Source: Blastopirellula marina DSM 3645 (GTDB taxonomy: Bacteria; Planctomycetota; Planctomycetia; Pirellulales; Pirellulaceae). From it: 64,000 nt of DNA. Position 1 is the first letter of the stretch. Every line of letters begins with the position of its first letter. The stretch spans positions 1,465,123-1,529,122 of the forward strand of contig NZ_CH672376.1 of the NCBI RefSeq assembly GCF_000153105.1. The letters run 5' to 3'. Below, piece after piece: positions 54,099 through 63,670 of this stretch. The notes under the pieces are model-generated. The model saw only the letters and a program-made list of their open reading frames with translations. It was not told the origin of the DNA and ran no database searches. The position numbers and the translations under genes are program-made.

Positions 54099-55350
54099 AT
54101 GGGGGTTGCTGCTGTTTCGCGAACCAATCGCCGACGATCTCAGCGGCGCTGCCAGACTCGCCTGGCGGACGTCCCACAAAGAGCATGTCTTTGCCGGCGA
54201 TGATGCGGATCGCCAACTCGAGATACTTCGTTTGCTCTGCCGACGCGTGCTGCAATTCTAGCGGCAGGACCGGCACGACGTCCCAAGTTCCGCCGCTTTG
54301 CGGCAAACTGTAATTCAGCACCCATTCGTACTCGCGAATGAATTCTTCCGGGGGCGCCGCAAACGCTTGGGGAGGAAGCGGCGGAATCACTAAGTGTGGT
54401 TTCAGGCCGCGAATCTGCTTCGCCCATTGCGCTGCCGCAGTGATCGTCTGCTCCTCGGCGGGCCAGACAACTACGTTAAACTTCGCATCTGGGTAAAGTC
54501 GTTTCAACTGCTCCGGCACGATCGAATCGTACGGCGCCGCCGCAACTAGCTTGACGGTTTCCTTTCGCGCAAGTCGATTTAAAGTGACTTGGAGCGTGCC
54601 GAGCGGAGCTGGGGTTTCGTCAAAAGTAATCGGGCGACCAGAAATAGTCGAACCGATCAATTCTGCAAATTGAAGATGCCCCGTCATGTTGGGGTGAATC
54701 TCATCGCTCATCAGCAACGACCAGCCGAGCGGATCTTCTGCACGAATCTTCCGCCATGCGGCGAACAGATCGACAAGCGGCAGCTGGAAGTCAGCGGCAA
54801 TGGATCGCGCGGCGTTGACGTACTGCGCTAGTTTCGCTTCCGGACGCGCTGCCGTTTCGGAAACGGCGTTCGGCGTACATACAATAACTTTGGCGCCTGC
54901 GTCCTGGCAGCGCTGAATGATCTCACGCATGTTTCGCTTGTAGTCCTCGAGCGGAACGCGGGCGACGTCATTCATGCCGAAACTGACGATAACCAGTTGC
55001 GGTTGTTTCGCAATGACATCTCTGTCAATTCGTGCGAGCGCGTTAACCGTCGTGTGGCCGCTGCGGCCAGCGTTGATCATTTGCAGATCGGCGTTCGGAT
55101 AGGCAGTCTTCAAAGCAAGCCCCAGCATATCGCACCAGGCGCGTTTGCTTCCGCTGTGATAGTAGACGCCGGTGATGCTGTCGCCAAAGCAAACAATCTT
55201 GGTCAATTCGCCGTCGGCGAGTTGCTGTTGGACCTTGCTGAGAGGGTGGTCTGCACGCTCTTCGGCAAACGCCGGCGTCGCCGTCAATAACCCGGTCGCC
55301 ACGAGGAAAAGAGTGACGCGTCGACCGAGGATTAGAAGGGTGGTAGGCAT
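54097..55350 (-). CDS. SGNH/GDSL hydrolase
   Basis: A 417-residue exported protein. The signal covers about 1-27 (AFAEE cut). The first half is a GDSL esterase with VCFGDSITG (nucleophile Ser), INAGRSGHT, VSFGMNDV and the catalytic DEIHP. The second half (about 230-417) is a separate alpha/beta domain lacking those motifs. Possible role: de-esterification of a glycan. ATG 55350 is chosen since the 22 upstream codons are not signal-like. It is the last gene of the minus run, 208 bases after the HEAT gene. Confidence 0.87.
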   Translation of the reverse strand: MPTTLLILGRRVTLFLVATGLLTATPAFAEERADHPLSKVQQQLADGELTKIVCFGDSITGVYYHSGSKRAWCDMLGLALKTAYPNADLQMINAGRSGHTTVNALARIDRDVIAKQPQLVIVSFGMNDVARVPLEDYKRNMREIIQRCQDAGAKVIVCTPNAVSETAARPEAKLAQYVNAARSIAADFQLPLVDLFAAWRKIRAEDPLGWSLLMSDEIHPNMTGHLQFAELIGSTISGRPITFDETPAPLGTLQVTLNRLARKETVKLVAAAPYDSIVPEQLKRLYPDAKFNVVVWPAEEQTITAAAQWAKQIRGLKPHLVIPPLPPQAFAAPPEEFIREYEWVLNYSLPQSGGTWDVVPVLPLELQHASAEQTKYLELAIRIIAGKDMLFVGRPPGESGSAAEIVGDWFAKQQQPP

Positions 55351-55558
55351 ATTTCGTTTCGCTTGTCGAATTCTCTTCGTAGCGTGCAGCGAAAGCAAAA
55401 AAAAATGGGGTCGCAAGCAAATGAGGAATGAAGATCCGATAGCGAAGCGATTTCGTCATTCGGATTTTTCGTTATTCATTCGACATTCGTCATTTTTGCC
55501 CAGTCGCATTGCCCGCGTTTGCGCTTCGGACTGTGAAGATGTAATAACGCGTTTGTTG

Positions 55559-56422
55559 TTACATGCTCTTTCCCAACATGCACAACGCTTGAGCGGCGCG
55601 GATGCGAACGTCGAGATCTTCGTCGTGGAGCAATTTTGTCAGCGCCGGGATGGCAGTCGCGAGCTTGGCGTGTCCGCAAAACTCGGCCGCATAGACGCGT
55701 ACCGTCGACTCTTCGTGGTTGAGATCTGCTTGCAGCGCCGTACTGCCTGCTTCGTCGCCAAAAGTCGCCAGCGCGGCATGAAAGTAAACTTTGTGGCGAG
55801 GATCGGTGATCGATTGGGCACGCTTACGCAAAGCGGCGATATCGCTGTCGTCGCCGCTGACCGCCATCGTCCACGCAGCCAGGCGAGCCATGTTATCATC
55901 GTCGCCGATCAAATAGTTGTGAATCGATTGTTGGGCTTCGGCGTCGCCATGTCGTGCAAGAGCCGCCGCCGCCAACAGTTGTTTAATTGGCGACGTCTCA
56001 TCGTTCATGTGTTGCTTGAGCAGCACGCCGTCGCCGATCTGTTTGATTTTGAAAAGCGACTCGCAGGCATGACCATGTCCATAAGGATCTTCGCTGGCGA
56101 GCACTTCCCACAAGACGCCGATTGCGGATGCGTCGCCCGCGCGAAAGAGTTCGCGGGCAACCCCGCAGCGATGTTGCGGGTTTTCGACGGTTGGCAGCTT
56201 CGGCTTGAGAACCGTGCGGACTTCATCGCCGCATCCAGTCAAGGTTAGCGCTTCGGCGGCGTGCATCGAGGGCCAGAACTGATCCGTCGAGAGTCCATCT
56301 CGCAAGGTTTTCATGCATTGATTCCGAGTAGCGGCTGTGATCTTGTTTGACTCGCCTGCGAAGGCGGTTGCTGCGGTGAGGACAAAAAGCGTCGAAGTTG
56401 CGATATGACTTGTGGTTCGCAT
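55559..56422 (-). CDS. HEAT-repeat exported protein
   Basis: A 287-residue exported protein with a signal of about 1-22. Repeated helical pairs (IKQLLAAAALARHGDAEAQQ, MARLAAWTMAVSGDDSDIAA, TVRVYAAEFCGHAKLATAIP, VRIRAAQALCMLG) make a HEAT-like solenoid that binds proteins. No enzyme motifs are seen. It starts 27 bases after the threonine-synthase-like gene and probably shares its transcript. Confidence 0.82.
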   Translation of the reverse strand: MRTTSHIATSTLFVLTAATAFAGESNKITAATRNQCMKTLRDGLSTDQFWPSMHAAEALTLTGCGDEVRTVLKPKLPTVENPQHRCGVARELFRAGDASAIGVLWEVLASEDPYGHGHACESLFKIKQIGDGVLLKQHMNDETSPIKQLLAAAALARHGDAEAQQSIHNYLIGDDDNMARLAAWTMAVSGDDSDIAALRKRAQSITDPRHKVYFHAALATFGDEAGSTALQADLNHEESTVRVYAAEFCGHAKLATAIPALTKLLHDEDLDVRIRAAQALCMLGKSM

Positions 56423-56449
56423 CGGAGACGATCCTATGTGGTGGTGAGT

Positions 56450-57511
56450 TTAAAGGAGCGGCGTCTCGCGGAGTTGCTGTACGAACTGAGCAAGCGAAAT
56501 CGTAGGGCAGGCGTTGGCGCCCAACATGGCGTCGACCGAGTCGAGGTCTTTGAAGCCGGTCCCTGTCACCAAGCAAATTATAGTCGCGGTGGACGGGATT
56601 TGGCCGGCGGCAAGCGCCTGTTTTAGTCCGGTCAACGGTACGGCTCCGGCTGGTTCCGAGAAGATGCCTTCCTGCCGCGCCAACTCTGTTTGCGATTCGT
56701 AGATCTCCGCGTCTTCCACCAACCAGCCGGTTCCGCCGCTCGCGCGACAAGCGGCGATAACGGCGTCCCCGTCAATCACCGATGCAACCTGCAGCCCGCT
56801 GATTTTGGTGGTGCACACGGTTGCTTGAGCTTGATCCGATCCGTCGCGCAGCGGACCGGCGATGGTATTGTTGCCGATCGGCTGAACGCAGTGAACATGC
56901 GGAGAAGCGTCGATCGATTCGAATTCGACCGCTGTACAAAAGCCGCGTGCGACGGCCAGCGTCAGTCCGCCGCCGCCGGCACAGGAAAAAACGTGATCGG
57001 CCTGTTGTCCGTGGGCGGAAAGCTGCGCGGCTATTTCGCGTCCGATTGCTTCGACGCCGCCCATCCCAACCGGGCTGTAGTGATAGGCGCTGATCTGCAA
57101 TTGTGCGTCCGGCTGAGCGCCGAGTTGTTGGAGAAACTCAAAGGTGGCCTGCGTCACCTTTGCGTCATGGCCAAAGCCTTGGATCTTTTTAATATCGGCG
57201 CCATAGGCCATCATTTGTCGCAGTTTGCCGGCGGGCGCACCATCGACAATTGCAATCGTGCATGCCATGCCGGCCGCAGCGGCGTAAGCGGCAAGCGCTG
57301 AACCGGTGTTGCCGCTGGAGGTCGCAATGACGCGACGCTTTCCTTGTCGCTGCATGTCGGCGATCGCCGCGGCAGCAAAGCGATCTTTGTACGAGCCGGT
57401 TGGATTGACCGTTTCTAGCTTGAAATACAAGTTTTTTAGTCCCAACGCGGGCCCGATTCGCTGAGAGCGAACGAGCGGCGTGTTTCCTTCACCAAGCGAA
57501 ATGGGATCCAT
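56450..57511 (-). CDS. threonine synthase-like PLP enzyme
   Basis: A 353-residue fold-type II PLP enzyme. The cofactor lysine K42 lies in NPTGSYKDRF, SSGNTGSALAAYAA binds the cofactor phosphate, and CAGGGGLT and SEPAGAVPLTGL follow. Threonine synthase, threonine deaminase and diaminopropionate lyase share this fold. Within this cluster a beta-elimination on an amino acid is more likely than threonine synthesis. ATG 57511 is chosen over the TTG directly at the upstream stop (57535). Confidence 0.88.
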   Translation of the reverse strand: MDPISLGEGNTPLVRSQRIGPALGLKNLYFKLETVNPTGSYKDRFAAAAIADMQRQGKRRVIATSSGNTGSALAAYAAAAGMACTIAIVDGAPAGKLRQMMAYGADIKKIQGFGHDAKVTQATFEFLQQLGAQPDAQLQISAYHYSPVGMGGVEAIGREIAAQLSAHGQQADHVFSCAGGGGLTLAVARGFCTAVEFESIDASPHVHCVQPIGNNTIAGPLRDGSDQAQATVCTTKISGLQVASVIDGDAVIAACRASGGTGWLVEDAEIYESQTELARQEGIFSEPAGAVPLTGLKQALAAGQIPSTATIICLVTGTGFKDLDSVDAMLGANACPTISLAQFVQQLRETPLL

Positions 57512-57535
57512 CGTGGGGAGTCTCTTGTCAGTCAA

Positions 57536-58354
57536 CTAGGAGGCGGGGAAATCTTGCGGAAACTGCTGCTGCTTGAGCGAATAGGGGGTCGCCTGGTGAA
57601 ACCAACCGCCGTCGATCTCGATACAAGCGCCGGTCATATAACTAGCGTCGTCGCTCGCCAATAGTGCGATCGAGCGAGCGATCTCACCGGCTTGTGCAAA
57701 CCGGCGGAGCGGAATCATGTCTTCGGCATAACGTCGTATCGCGTGACTGATGTCTTCTCCATCACTGGAGATGTAGTCGGCGCTCATCTCGGTGTCGATA
57801 GCGCCGAGATTAAGACTGAGCACCCGCACGCCCACCGGGCCGTACAGCGCGGCCAGTTCATACGTCAGCGAGTCGAGCCCTCCCTTGGCCGTTACATAGG
57901 CGGGGCAAATGCCGGGCGCCAGTTTGGATTGAATGCTGGAAATATTCAGAATCACGCCGCGTCGAGCGGGCTCCATCGCCGCGGCGCACCATTTGGCGAG
58001 AAACGCTGGCGCCGTCAGGCAAACTCGCAGCGTCTGGTCCCATTCGTCCGGTTCCATCGTCCGCATCGTGCCGATCTTCCGCCAGGCGGCGTTATTCACC
58101 AGCACGTCGATTCGACCAAATTGGTGCAGGCTTCGGTCGATCGCGGAACGAGCGAAAGCAAGATCGCTAAGGTCGCCTGAGCAGACGATCGACTGAGCGC
58201 CAAGCGTTTCGAGTTGATCGGCCAATGATTGCAATCGCGATTGGTTGCGAGCGATCAGAACGCAGTCATAACCGCGTCGAGCGAACTCCTGCGCCGTTTC
58301 GGCGCCGATGCCTTGCGATGCGCCGGTGATAACTGCCACGGGACGATTATTCAT
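57536..58354 (-). CDS. SDR-family oxidoreductase
   Basis: A 272-residue NAD(P)-dependent dehydrogenase with TGASQGIGAE, NNAAWR, the S-x12-Y-x3-K pattern (NISSIQSKLAPGICPAYVTAK) and a C-terminal GACIEIDGGW. It overlaps the upstream deacylase gene by 8 bases. Likely oxidises or reduces a pathway intermediate. Confidence 0.9.
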   Translation of the reverse strand: MNNRPVAVITGASQGIGAETAQEFARRGYDCVLIARNQSRLQSLADQLETLGAQSIVCSGDLSDLAFARSAIDRSLHQFGRIDVLVNNAAWRKIGTMRTMEPDEWDQTLRVCLTAPAFLAKWCAAAMEPARRGVILNISSIQSKLAPGICPAYVTAKGGLDSLTYELAALYGPVGVRVLSLNLGAIDTEMSADYISSDGEDISHAIRRYAEDMIPLRRFAQAGEIARSIALLASDDASYMTGACIEIDGGWFHQATPYSLKQQQFPQDFPAS

Positions 58355-59264
58355 CAAACGAACCTTTATCAGCGGGATCTTCGAGAATCACCGCTAGGCA
58401 GTCGCCGACGTCGACGGCCGGCAAGACGCGGCGCGTGATCAGCCGACCGCGTTGGGTAGCGCAGATCGGCGTGGGATCGAGTGTTTGCGGATCGTAGATG
58501 CGTCCTAGTTCGTCGCCGGGAACGATCATTGCGTCGAGTGCTGCCGACGCTTCGTAATAGCCAGCGATGGGGGCGGGATAGTTGATTTGCAGGTGCCCGC
58601 TGGCGTCGCGATCATCTTCGATCACATAGCGATCGACGTCGGCGGCCGCGGGCAGATCAGCGATCATCTTGAGCGCGCCCATCACCTGCTTGCATCCCTG
58701 GATATAGGCGGCGACGCCATCAGGGTTGCAGCCACCGCCGCCGCCCCATTCGGCATAGATCGCCGGAACGTTCGCGTCACGCGCGGCCGACAACGAGCGT
58801 CCTTCCAGTCGAGCGGAAGTTCCCCAGACGATCGGCAGGCCGAAGGCCGCGGCCATCTGACGCTGCGCCTCTAGCGTCGCGGCGTCGGAGACGAGCATGT
58901 ATCCGACTAAGGGAGAGATTTCCATCGTGAGTCCGCCGGTATGCAGATCGATCAGAAAGTCGGCTTCTTCAATCAACTCGTTGATTGCAAACGCGATTTG
59001 TTCGGTTGGTTTTCCATGCCGGAAACCGGGAAACGTCCGCGCGAGATCCAAGTGATCCGAGCCGGTGCGACTGCGGCTGGCGAACGCCGGATGATTGGCG
59101 ATCGGCACCAGCGTGACGGTCCCGCGGAGTTGGCGAGAATCGATCGTCTCGGCCAGGCGGCGAACGGCGGCGATCGGCTCGTATTCATCACCATGAACGC
59201 CAGCCAAGATCAACAGATGCGGGCCATGGATGGCTCCGGCAATTTCAAGGGGTTGCAGATTCAT
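58347..59264 (-). CDS. succinylglutamate desuccinylase/aspartoacylase family deacylase
   Basis: A 305-residue M14-like zinc enzyme. The zinc site H24-x-x-E27 is in GVHGDEYEP, and the third ligand is the histidine of FLIDLHTGG. The family removes acyl groups from amino acids, as AstE, aspartoacylase and DoeB do. The ATG at 59264 overlaps the symporter TGA (ATGA), which means coupled translation. It probably deacylates the imported compound. Confidence 0.9.
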   Translation of the reverse strand: MNLQPLEIAGAIHGPHLLILAGVHGDEYEPIAAVRRLAETIDSRQLRGTVTLVPIANHPAFASRSRTGSDHLDLARTFPGFRHGKPTEQIAFAINELIEEADFLIDLHTGGLTMEISPLVGYMLVSDAATLEAQRQMAAAFGLPIVWGTSARLEGRSLSAARDANVPAIYAEWGGGGGCNPDGVAAYIQGCKQVMGALKMIADLPAAADVDRYVIEDDRDASGHLQINYPAPIAGYYEASAALDAMIVPGDELGRIYDPQTLDPTPICATQRGRLITRRVLPAVDVGDCLAVILEDPADKGSFDE

Positions 59265-60922
59265 CCGATTGAAGAATCGATAGAGGGAGACGGGGAATGA
59301 TTGGCCGAATCGCGATCGGCCGTTTGATCGGATCCGGAAGGAACCATCGTATGAATGGTCAGCCCTTGCAGATCGCTTTGGGGTAGGGGAAGAATCCAGC
59401 TGACGACATAGCCGACCAGCGCGCAGGTAAGCGTGCCGGCTGCGCCTGCTAGATAGACATGCAGCGTCGAGTCGAATTGAACCAGCGCCGTCGCCGCAGC
59501 GCCGGCCGCCAATCCGACCAATGCGCCGATCCAATTGGCGCGCGTGGTGAAAACGGCCAGCAAAAAGATACCGGAGAGTCCGCCGCCGAGCATGCCTAGC
59601 ATTAAGTTGAAATAGTCAAACAACGAGGTGATGTTCAAGACGGCCATTCCCAACGCCATGGAGGTGCCGAGAACTCCAATCACCAACGTCAGTACGCGAG
59701 CGACGCGAATCTCCGCTTCTGGTTTGGCGGGGCCGGCCAAGCGAAGCCAAAAATCGTTGACGATCGCCGACGCGATTGAATTCATGCTGGAATCGAGCGA
59801 ACTCATCGCGGCGGCGAAGATCGCAGCGATTACTAGGCCGGCGACGCCGGCAGGAAGTTGCTGCATGACAAACCAGGGAACGACCTGATCGGCTTTGCCG
59901 GGCGATGCGATTTCTGGATGCAGTTCGTAGAAGGCCCACAGCGACGTACCGAGCAGCAGAAACAAGAAGCCGGTCGGAATCGTCATCAGGCCGTTGAGCC
60001 AGATGCTGCTTGCGGCCGATTTCTCGTCTGGCGTGGTCAAATATCGTTGCACGACCGTTTGGTCGGTTGTGTAGGCGATCAGATTGATGAAGAAAAAGCC
60101 GACTAACAAGACCCACGTCGAGGGTTCGCTGGGAGTCGCTGACCAAGTGAAGATCGTCATCTTGTCGGCCGAACTGGCTAGGTCATACAACTGTGCTGGA
60201 CCGCCGATCTCAAAGATCGACACGGCCAAACAAAGGAGCGCTCCGCCGATCAACACGATGACTTGAACGACATCGGTCCAGATCACTGCTTCCATTCCGC
60301 CGAGCACCGTATAGATGGTGGCCAACGTCCCCATCAGGACCACGGCGACCAACACATTGCTTCCAGTCGCAGCGGCGATCGCGACCGCTGGCAGCAGCAG
60401 TACGATCCCCATTCGACCTACTTGAAACGCGATAAAGATCAAGCTGGCGATCAGTCGCACCGACAGATGAAACCGCCGCTCCAAATACTGATAAGCGGTC
60501 TGCACTTGAAGCCGACGAAACAGCGGCAAGTAGAAGTAAATGATCAACGGAGCCATGAGCAGCGTGGTCCAACCGCCGACAATCTTCGTCCAGTTACCAC
60601 CGGGGGCGAGCGCCAACGCCGGAACCGCCATGAACGTGATCGCGGAGAGCTGCGTGCCGTAGATCGAAAGTCCCGCCGCCCACCAGGGTATGCGTCCGCC
60701 GGCCAGAAAAAAGTCTTCTCCGGACGATTCGCCGCGTGAAAAATAACCGCCGATTCCAACCATCGCCGCCAAGTAAGCGATAAGCACCGTCCAATTCACC
60801 CAACCAAAGCTGGGACCGACGACTGACGATGCGGTTTCCGGCTCTTGAGCGCAGGCGATACTGGCCGCTCCTGCGAGAACGAGCGGCGTGAGACCGACAA
60901 CGACGAAGGTGGAGAATTTCAA
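59261..60922 (-). CDS. sodium/solute symporter (SSS family)
   Basis: A 553-residue protein with about 13 membrane segments. SSS motifs are GYFSRGESSGEDFFLAGGRIP and the pattern LYGTQLSAITFMA. It imports a solute with sodium, likely the substrate of the neighbouring enzymes. It begins with an unusual signal-like helix (1-25). It is 14 bases after the DHDPS-like gene. Confidence 0.92.
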   Translation of the reverse strand: MKFSTFVVVGLTPLVLAGAASIACAQEPETASSVVGPSFGWVNWTVLIAYLAAMVGIGGYFSRGESSGEDFFLAGGRIPWWAAGLSIYGTQLSAITFMAVPALALAPGGNWTKIVGGWTTLLMAPLIIYFYLPLFRRLQVQTAYQYLERRFHLSVRLIASLIFIAFQVGRMGIVLLLPAVAIAAATGSNVLVAVVLMGTLATIYTVLGGMEAVIWTDVVQVIVLIGGALLCLAVSIFEIGGPAQLYDLASSADKMTIFTWSATPSEPSTWVLLVGFFFINLIAYTTDQTVVQRYLTTPDEKSAASSIWLNGLMTIPTGFLFLLLGTSLWAFYELHPEIASPGKADQVVPWFVMQQLPAGVAGLVIAAIFAAAMSSLDSSMNSIASAIVNDFWLRLAGPAKPEAEIRVARVLTLVIGVLGTSMALGMAVLNITSLFDYFNLMLGMLGGGLSGIFLLAVFTTRANWIGALVGLAAGAAATALVQFDSTLHVYLAGAAGTLTCALVGYVVSWILPLPQSDLQGLTIHTMVPSGSDQTADRDSANHSPSPSIDSSIG

Positions 60923-60936
60923 AATGGGCCTGCTGT

Positions 60937-61845
60937 TCAGCTCGGTTGCACGACGGCGAGTTTTAGTTCGTTATCAATGAGGCGACGAATCGTCGCATGA
61001 CTCAGCAGCTGGTCTTGTTCTTCGAGCGTAAGCTGGTCGTACGGAGCCGGCGCCATCAAGCCGGGGATGCCCAACGCGTTTAAAATGCTGGTCACGGCGC
61101 CAAACAACTTGCTCGCGCGACCGAGCTCTAAGAAGCGGCAAAGGTCGGCTTGCAACTGCGCCGCTTCTTCCCAATGCCCTTGATCGGCGGCGTCGGCCAA
61201 AGCGCGGCTTTGATTCGGAAAAATCGCAAACAATCCATCCAAATTGTCGGGAACTCCCATGCGAATCAGATCGGCGACTCGTTCCGGCTGGGCGGGAACA
61301 ACGCGCGTTTTCTCTCGGAAGCGGTTCCACAATTCGGTAGTCCATTGCCAGTCGCGCGTACACTTCAGGCCATGAACGTTGGGATGCGCGGTCACTTGCT
61401 CAATCAATTCCATTGAAAGGGCCGTACCGGTCAAGACCGGCAGGTCGTAGAGAAACAGCGGTTTGTTCGCCGCGTCGGCAAGCTGAAGGTAATAGCGGAG
61501 CAGCTCTGGCTCGGTGAACTTCATCAGATAGGGAGTTAAAATCACAAGCCCGTCGACCGGTTGACGCTCGGCGATTCGAATTCTCGCCAACGTACGGTGA
61601 TAGCTGGCGTCTCCCACACCGGCCCATATTTCGGTCCGACCACTGGCGATGCTGACGCTTTCGTCGATCAACTTTTCGTAGGTCGCATCGGTCTGCAATT
61701 GCATCAAACCCATCGTGCCGGCGACTAACAGGCCGTCGATGCCGGCGGCGACTTGCGCCTCGATATGCGCGGCAAGTCCTTCGACATGCAGATCGCCGTT
61801 GGAATGGATCGGCGTGCAAATGGCCGAGATGAGACGCGTGTGCAT
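60937..61845 (-). CDS. DHDPS/NAL family aldolase
   Basis: A 302-residue class I aldolase-type TIM barrel. The Schiff-base lysine is K161 (GLKCTRD) with Tyr133 (FLYDLPVLTG). The usual G-T-T-G-E substrate motif is changed to GTMGLMQL, so the glutamate is lost. The family cleaves or makes 2-keto acids, including N-acetylneuraminate. ATG 61845 matches the usual start; ATG 61866 is also possible. Confidence 0.87.
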   Translation of the reverse strand: MHTRLISAICTPIHSNGDLHVEGLAAHIEAQVAAGIDGLLVAGTMGLMQLQTDATYEKLIDESVSIASGRTEIWAGVGDASYHRTLARIRIAERQPVDGLVILTPYLMKFTEPELLRYYLQLADAANKPLFLYDLPVLTGTALSMELIEQVTAHPNVHGLKCTRDWQWTTELWNRFREKTRVVPAQPERVADLIRMGVPDNLDGLFAIFPNQSRALADAADQGHWEEAAQLQADLCRFLELGRASKLFGAVTSILNALGIPGLMAPAPYDQLTLEEQDQLLSHATIRRLIDNELKLAVVQPS

Positions 61846-61910
61846 AGCGATGGTGGCTTTAATCATTCAGGTTGGCGGGAGTAATTTCAAAAAGGCGTAT
61901 CAGGCAAACT

Positions 61911-63176
61911 TTAGTTGGGCGACACGGCCAGACGGAGTAACGCATATTCGCGTTTCGTGTATTTGTTGTGCGCCCGCGGGTAGGTAAGGATCAGCTCGCC
62001 GGTTTCGCGGTCTTCCATCAAATGAACATGCGATAAGTCGAGGCGCCCTTGTCGTTCATCTTCTTTGGACTTTTGATCAACAAGGACGACGCTTTCGCGA
62101 ATCAATTGCAGGGATTGGGGGTCGACCTCGCCGATCACTAGCGGAAACCGAGGAAGGTTACCGTCGGGGTTTTCCGGCGTGATGTTACCGACCCAAAAGA
62201 TGCGACCGCTGCTGTGACGCATCAGAACGGACATGCTGCTCGGCGAAAAGAAGCTTGTTCCGTCATCATATTTCCAGCGCTGCGGCGGACTCCATGTTTC
62301 CCCTTCGTCGGCAGAAATAGAGAACCACTTGCTCGCTTCTACCTTGGGGTCATGCATGTTGCTGCCGCGCATCACCATCAGGATTCGTCCATCGGGCATT
62401 TCGGCGATGGTCGGTTCGATCAAGCCGCGAATAGTCTGGGAGGTATCGCCTTTTACACGCGAACCCATTCGCCAGGCGAGTCGATCGTCGGCGGTCCAGT
62501 CGCCGACCAAGACGACCGCTTCCGTATAGGTATGCGCCTTGGGAGGTTTGTAAAGTTGGCCGGCCTTGTCCAACGCCGTCATCTGAGCCGGAACCAATAC
62601 GCGACCCGAACGCGTGACGATCGGCGCACATCCGTTATCACCCAGATAAATCGCATTCTTTCCGATCCAGAGACCGGCGAAGGGATGCTGCGCGTCAAAG
62701 TCGCCGGCGCCGACGATCGGATCGTCGCATCGCCAACTTTTCTCGCCATCGGTTGATAGGCGGTAACGCAGGTAGTAGGTCTGTTGGGCGATCGGAGGCT
62801 CGTTGATCGTTGGATCGAGCTCCGGAGTGTCGAGTGCGTTGACGATCGAAATAACGCAATTTCGCTTTTCATCGAGCGTCGCTGTCGTCGGATTGCGGCG
62901 AAAGCCCGGCGTCAAGCCGCGGGCCAACGCATGATGCGAGCGAATCGGCGCCCAGGTTTTGCCGTTGTCATCCGATTGCCAGGTCGAACTGACCAAGCGA
63001 TTCTTGGTCGCATCGGCATAGATCGCTCGGTAGAAAGGAGACGCCGTTGCGGTGATGTCACGGCTTACGATCGAAACGCAAGGGACCTTCGCTTCTTCGC
63101 CCCTCAGGCGTTCTGTTCCTAAAAGGAGCAACCCCATGGTCGCGATGAAGAAGAGATGTTGGGAGAAGCTATTCAT
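61911..63176 (-). CDS. sialidase-like BNR protein
   Basis: A 421-residue exported protein (signal about 1-26) with Asp-boxes SDDNGKTW, STDGEKSW and SADEGETW in a propeller, and IEPTIAEMPDGRILMVMRG. It is a likely glycosidase or binding protein; a true neuraminidase is not proved. It sits 19 bases after the lipoprotein gene and 65 bases before the aldolase gene, so it probably starts the degradation of an outer substrate. Confidence 0.85.
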   Translation of the reverse strand: MNSFSQHLFFIATMGLLLLGTERLRGEEAKVPCVSIVSRDITATASPFYRAIYADATKNRLVSSTWQSDDNGKTWAPIRSHHALARGLTPGFRRNPTTATLDEKRNCVISIVNALDTPELDPTINEPPIAQQTYYLRYRLSTDGEKSWRCDDPIVGAGDFDAQHPFAGLWIGKNAIYLGDNGCAPIVTRSGRVLVPAQMTALDKAGQLYKPPKAHTYTEAVVLVGDWTADDRLAWRMGSRVKGDTSQTIRGLIEPTIAEMPDGRILMVMRGSNMHDPKVEASKWFSISADEGETWSPPQRWKYDDGTSFFSPSSMSVLMRHSSGRIFWVGNITPENPDGNLPRFPLVIGEVDPQSLQLIRESVVLVDQKSKEDERQGRLDLSHVHLMEDRETGELILTYPRAHNKYTKREYALLRLAVSPN

Positions 63177-63195
63177 GGCGGCGCGATTGTGTTGG

Positions 63196-63603
63196 CTAGT
63201 TGAGTTCAAAATCAAGTTCCCGCGGCGAATCGCCCTGGCTGACGGTGAGCGGATCGATTTTCGACTTTGCGTTGTACTGGGCCGGCAAAATTTGGCGACG
63301 TTGTTCCACAACTTGGCCAGGCTCGCTCAGCGGCATATCCTCACCTTCAAAACCTTCGATTTCGATTTTGTAGGCGCCTGGTGACAATGCGAATCGCCCC
63401 TCTAATTCATAGCTGCCGTCAATGATCTGAGCGACGCGTACCGGCGCATTGACGCCGGGTGAGGGAACAAAGCGAACGAAGCCGTCGTCGATCGGTTGTC
63501 CCTGATAGGAGACCGATCCGCGAACCGGTATCTGATTGGGATCGCCGGAACCGCAGCCGACAGCAGTTAGCAGCACGGCGGCCGTAAGGAGAAATGTTTT
63601 CAT
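63196..63603 (-). CDS. small lipoprotein, DUF1559 partner
   Basis: A 135-residue lipoprotein. Its lipobox AVGC is followed by GSGDP, then VRGSVSYQGQPIDDGFVRFVP, the same planctomycete beta-sandwich as the protein at 15693. ATG 63603 is chosen since the longer frame to 63693 is not signal-like. It follows a DUF1559 gene by 67 bases. Confidence 0.85.
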   Translation of the reverse strand: MKTFLLTAAVLLTAVGCGSGDPNQIPVRGSVSYQGQPIDDGFVRFVPSPGVNAPVRVAQIIDGSYELEGRFALSPGAYKIEIEGFEGEDMPLSEPGQVVEQRRQILPAQYNAKSKIDPLTVSQGDSPRELDFELN

Positions 63604-63670
63604 GGGAGTACAGGCTCCAACCCGGGAGTTCAATAAAACGAGGAGTGACCAAAGGAGCGAGAAACGCCGA

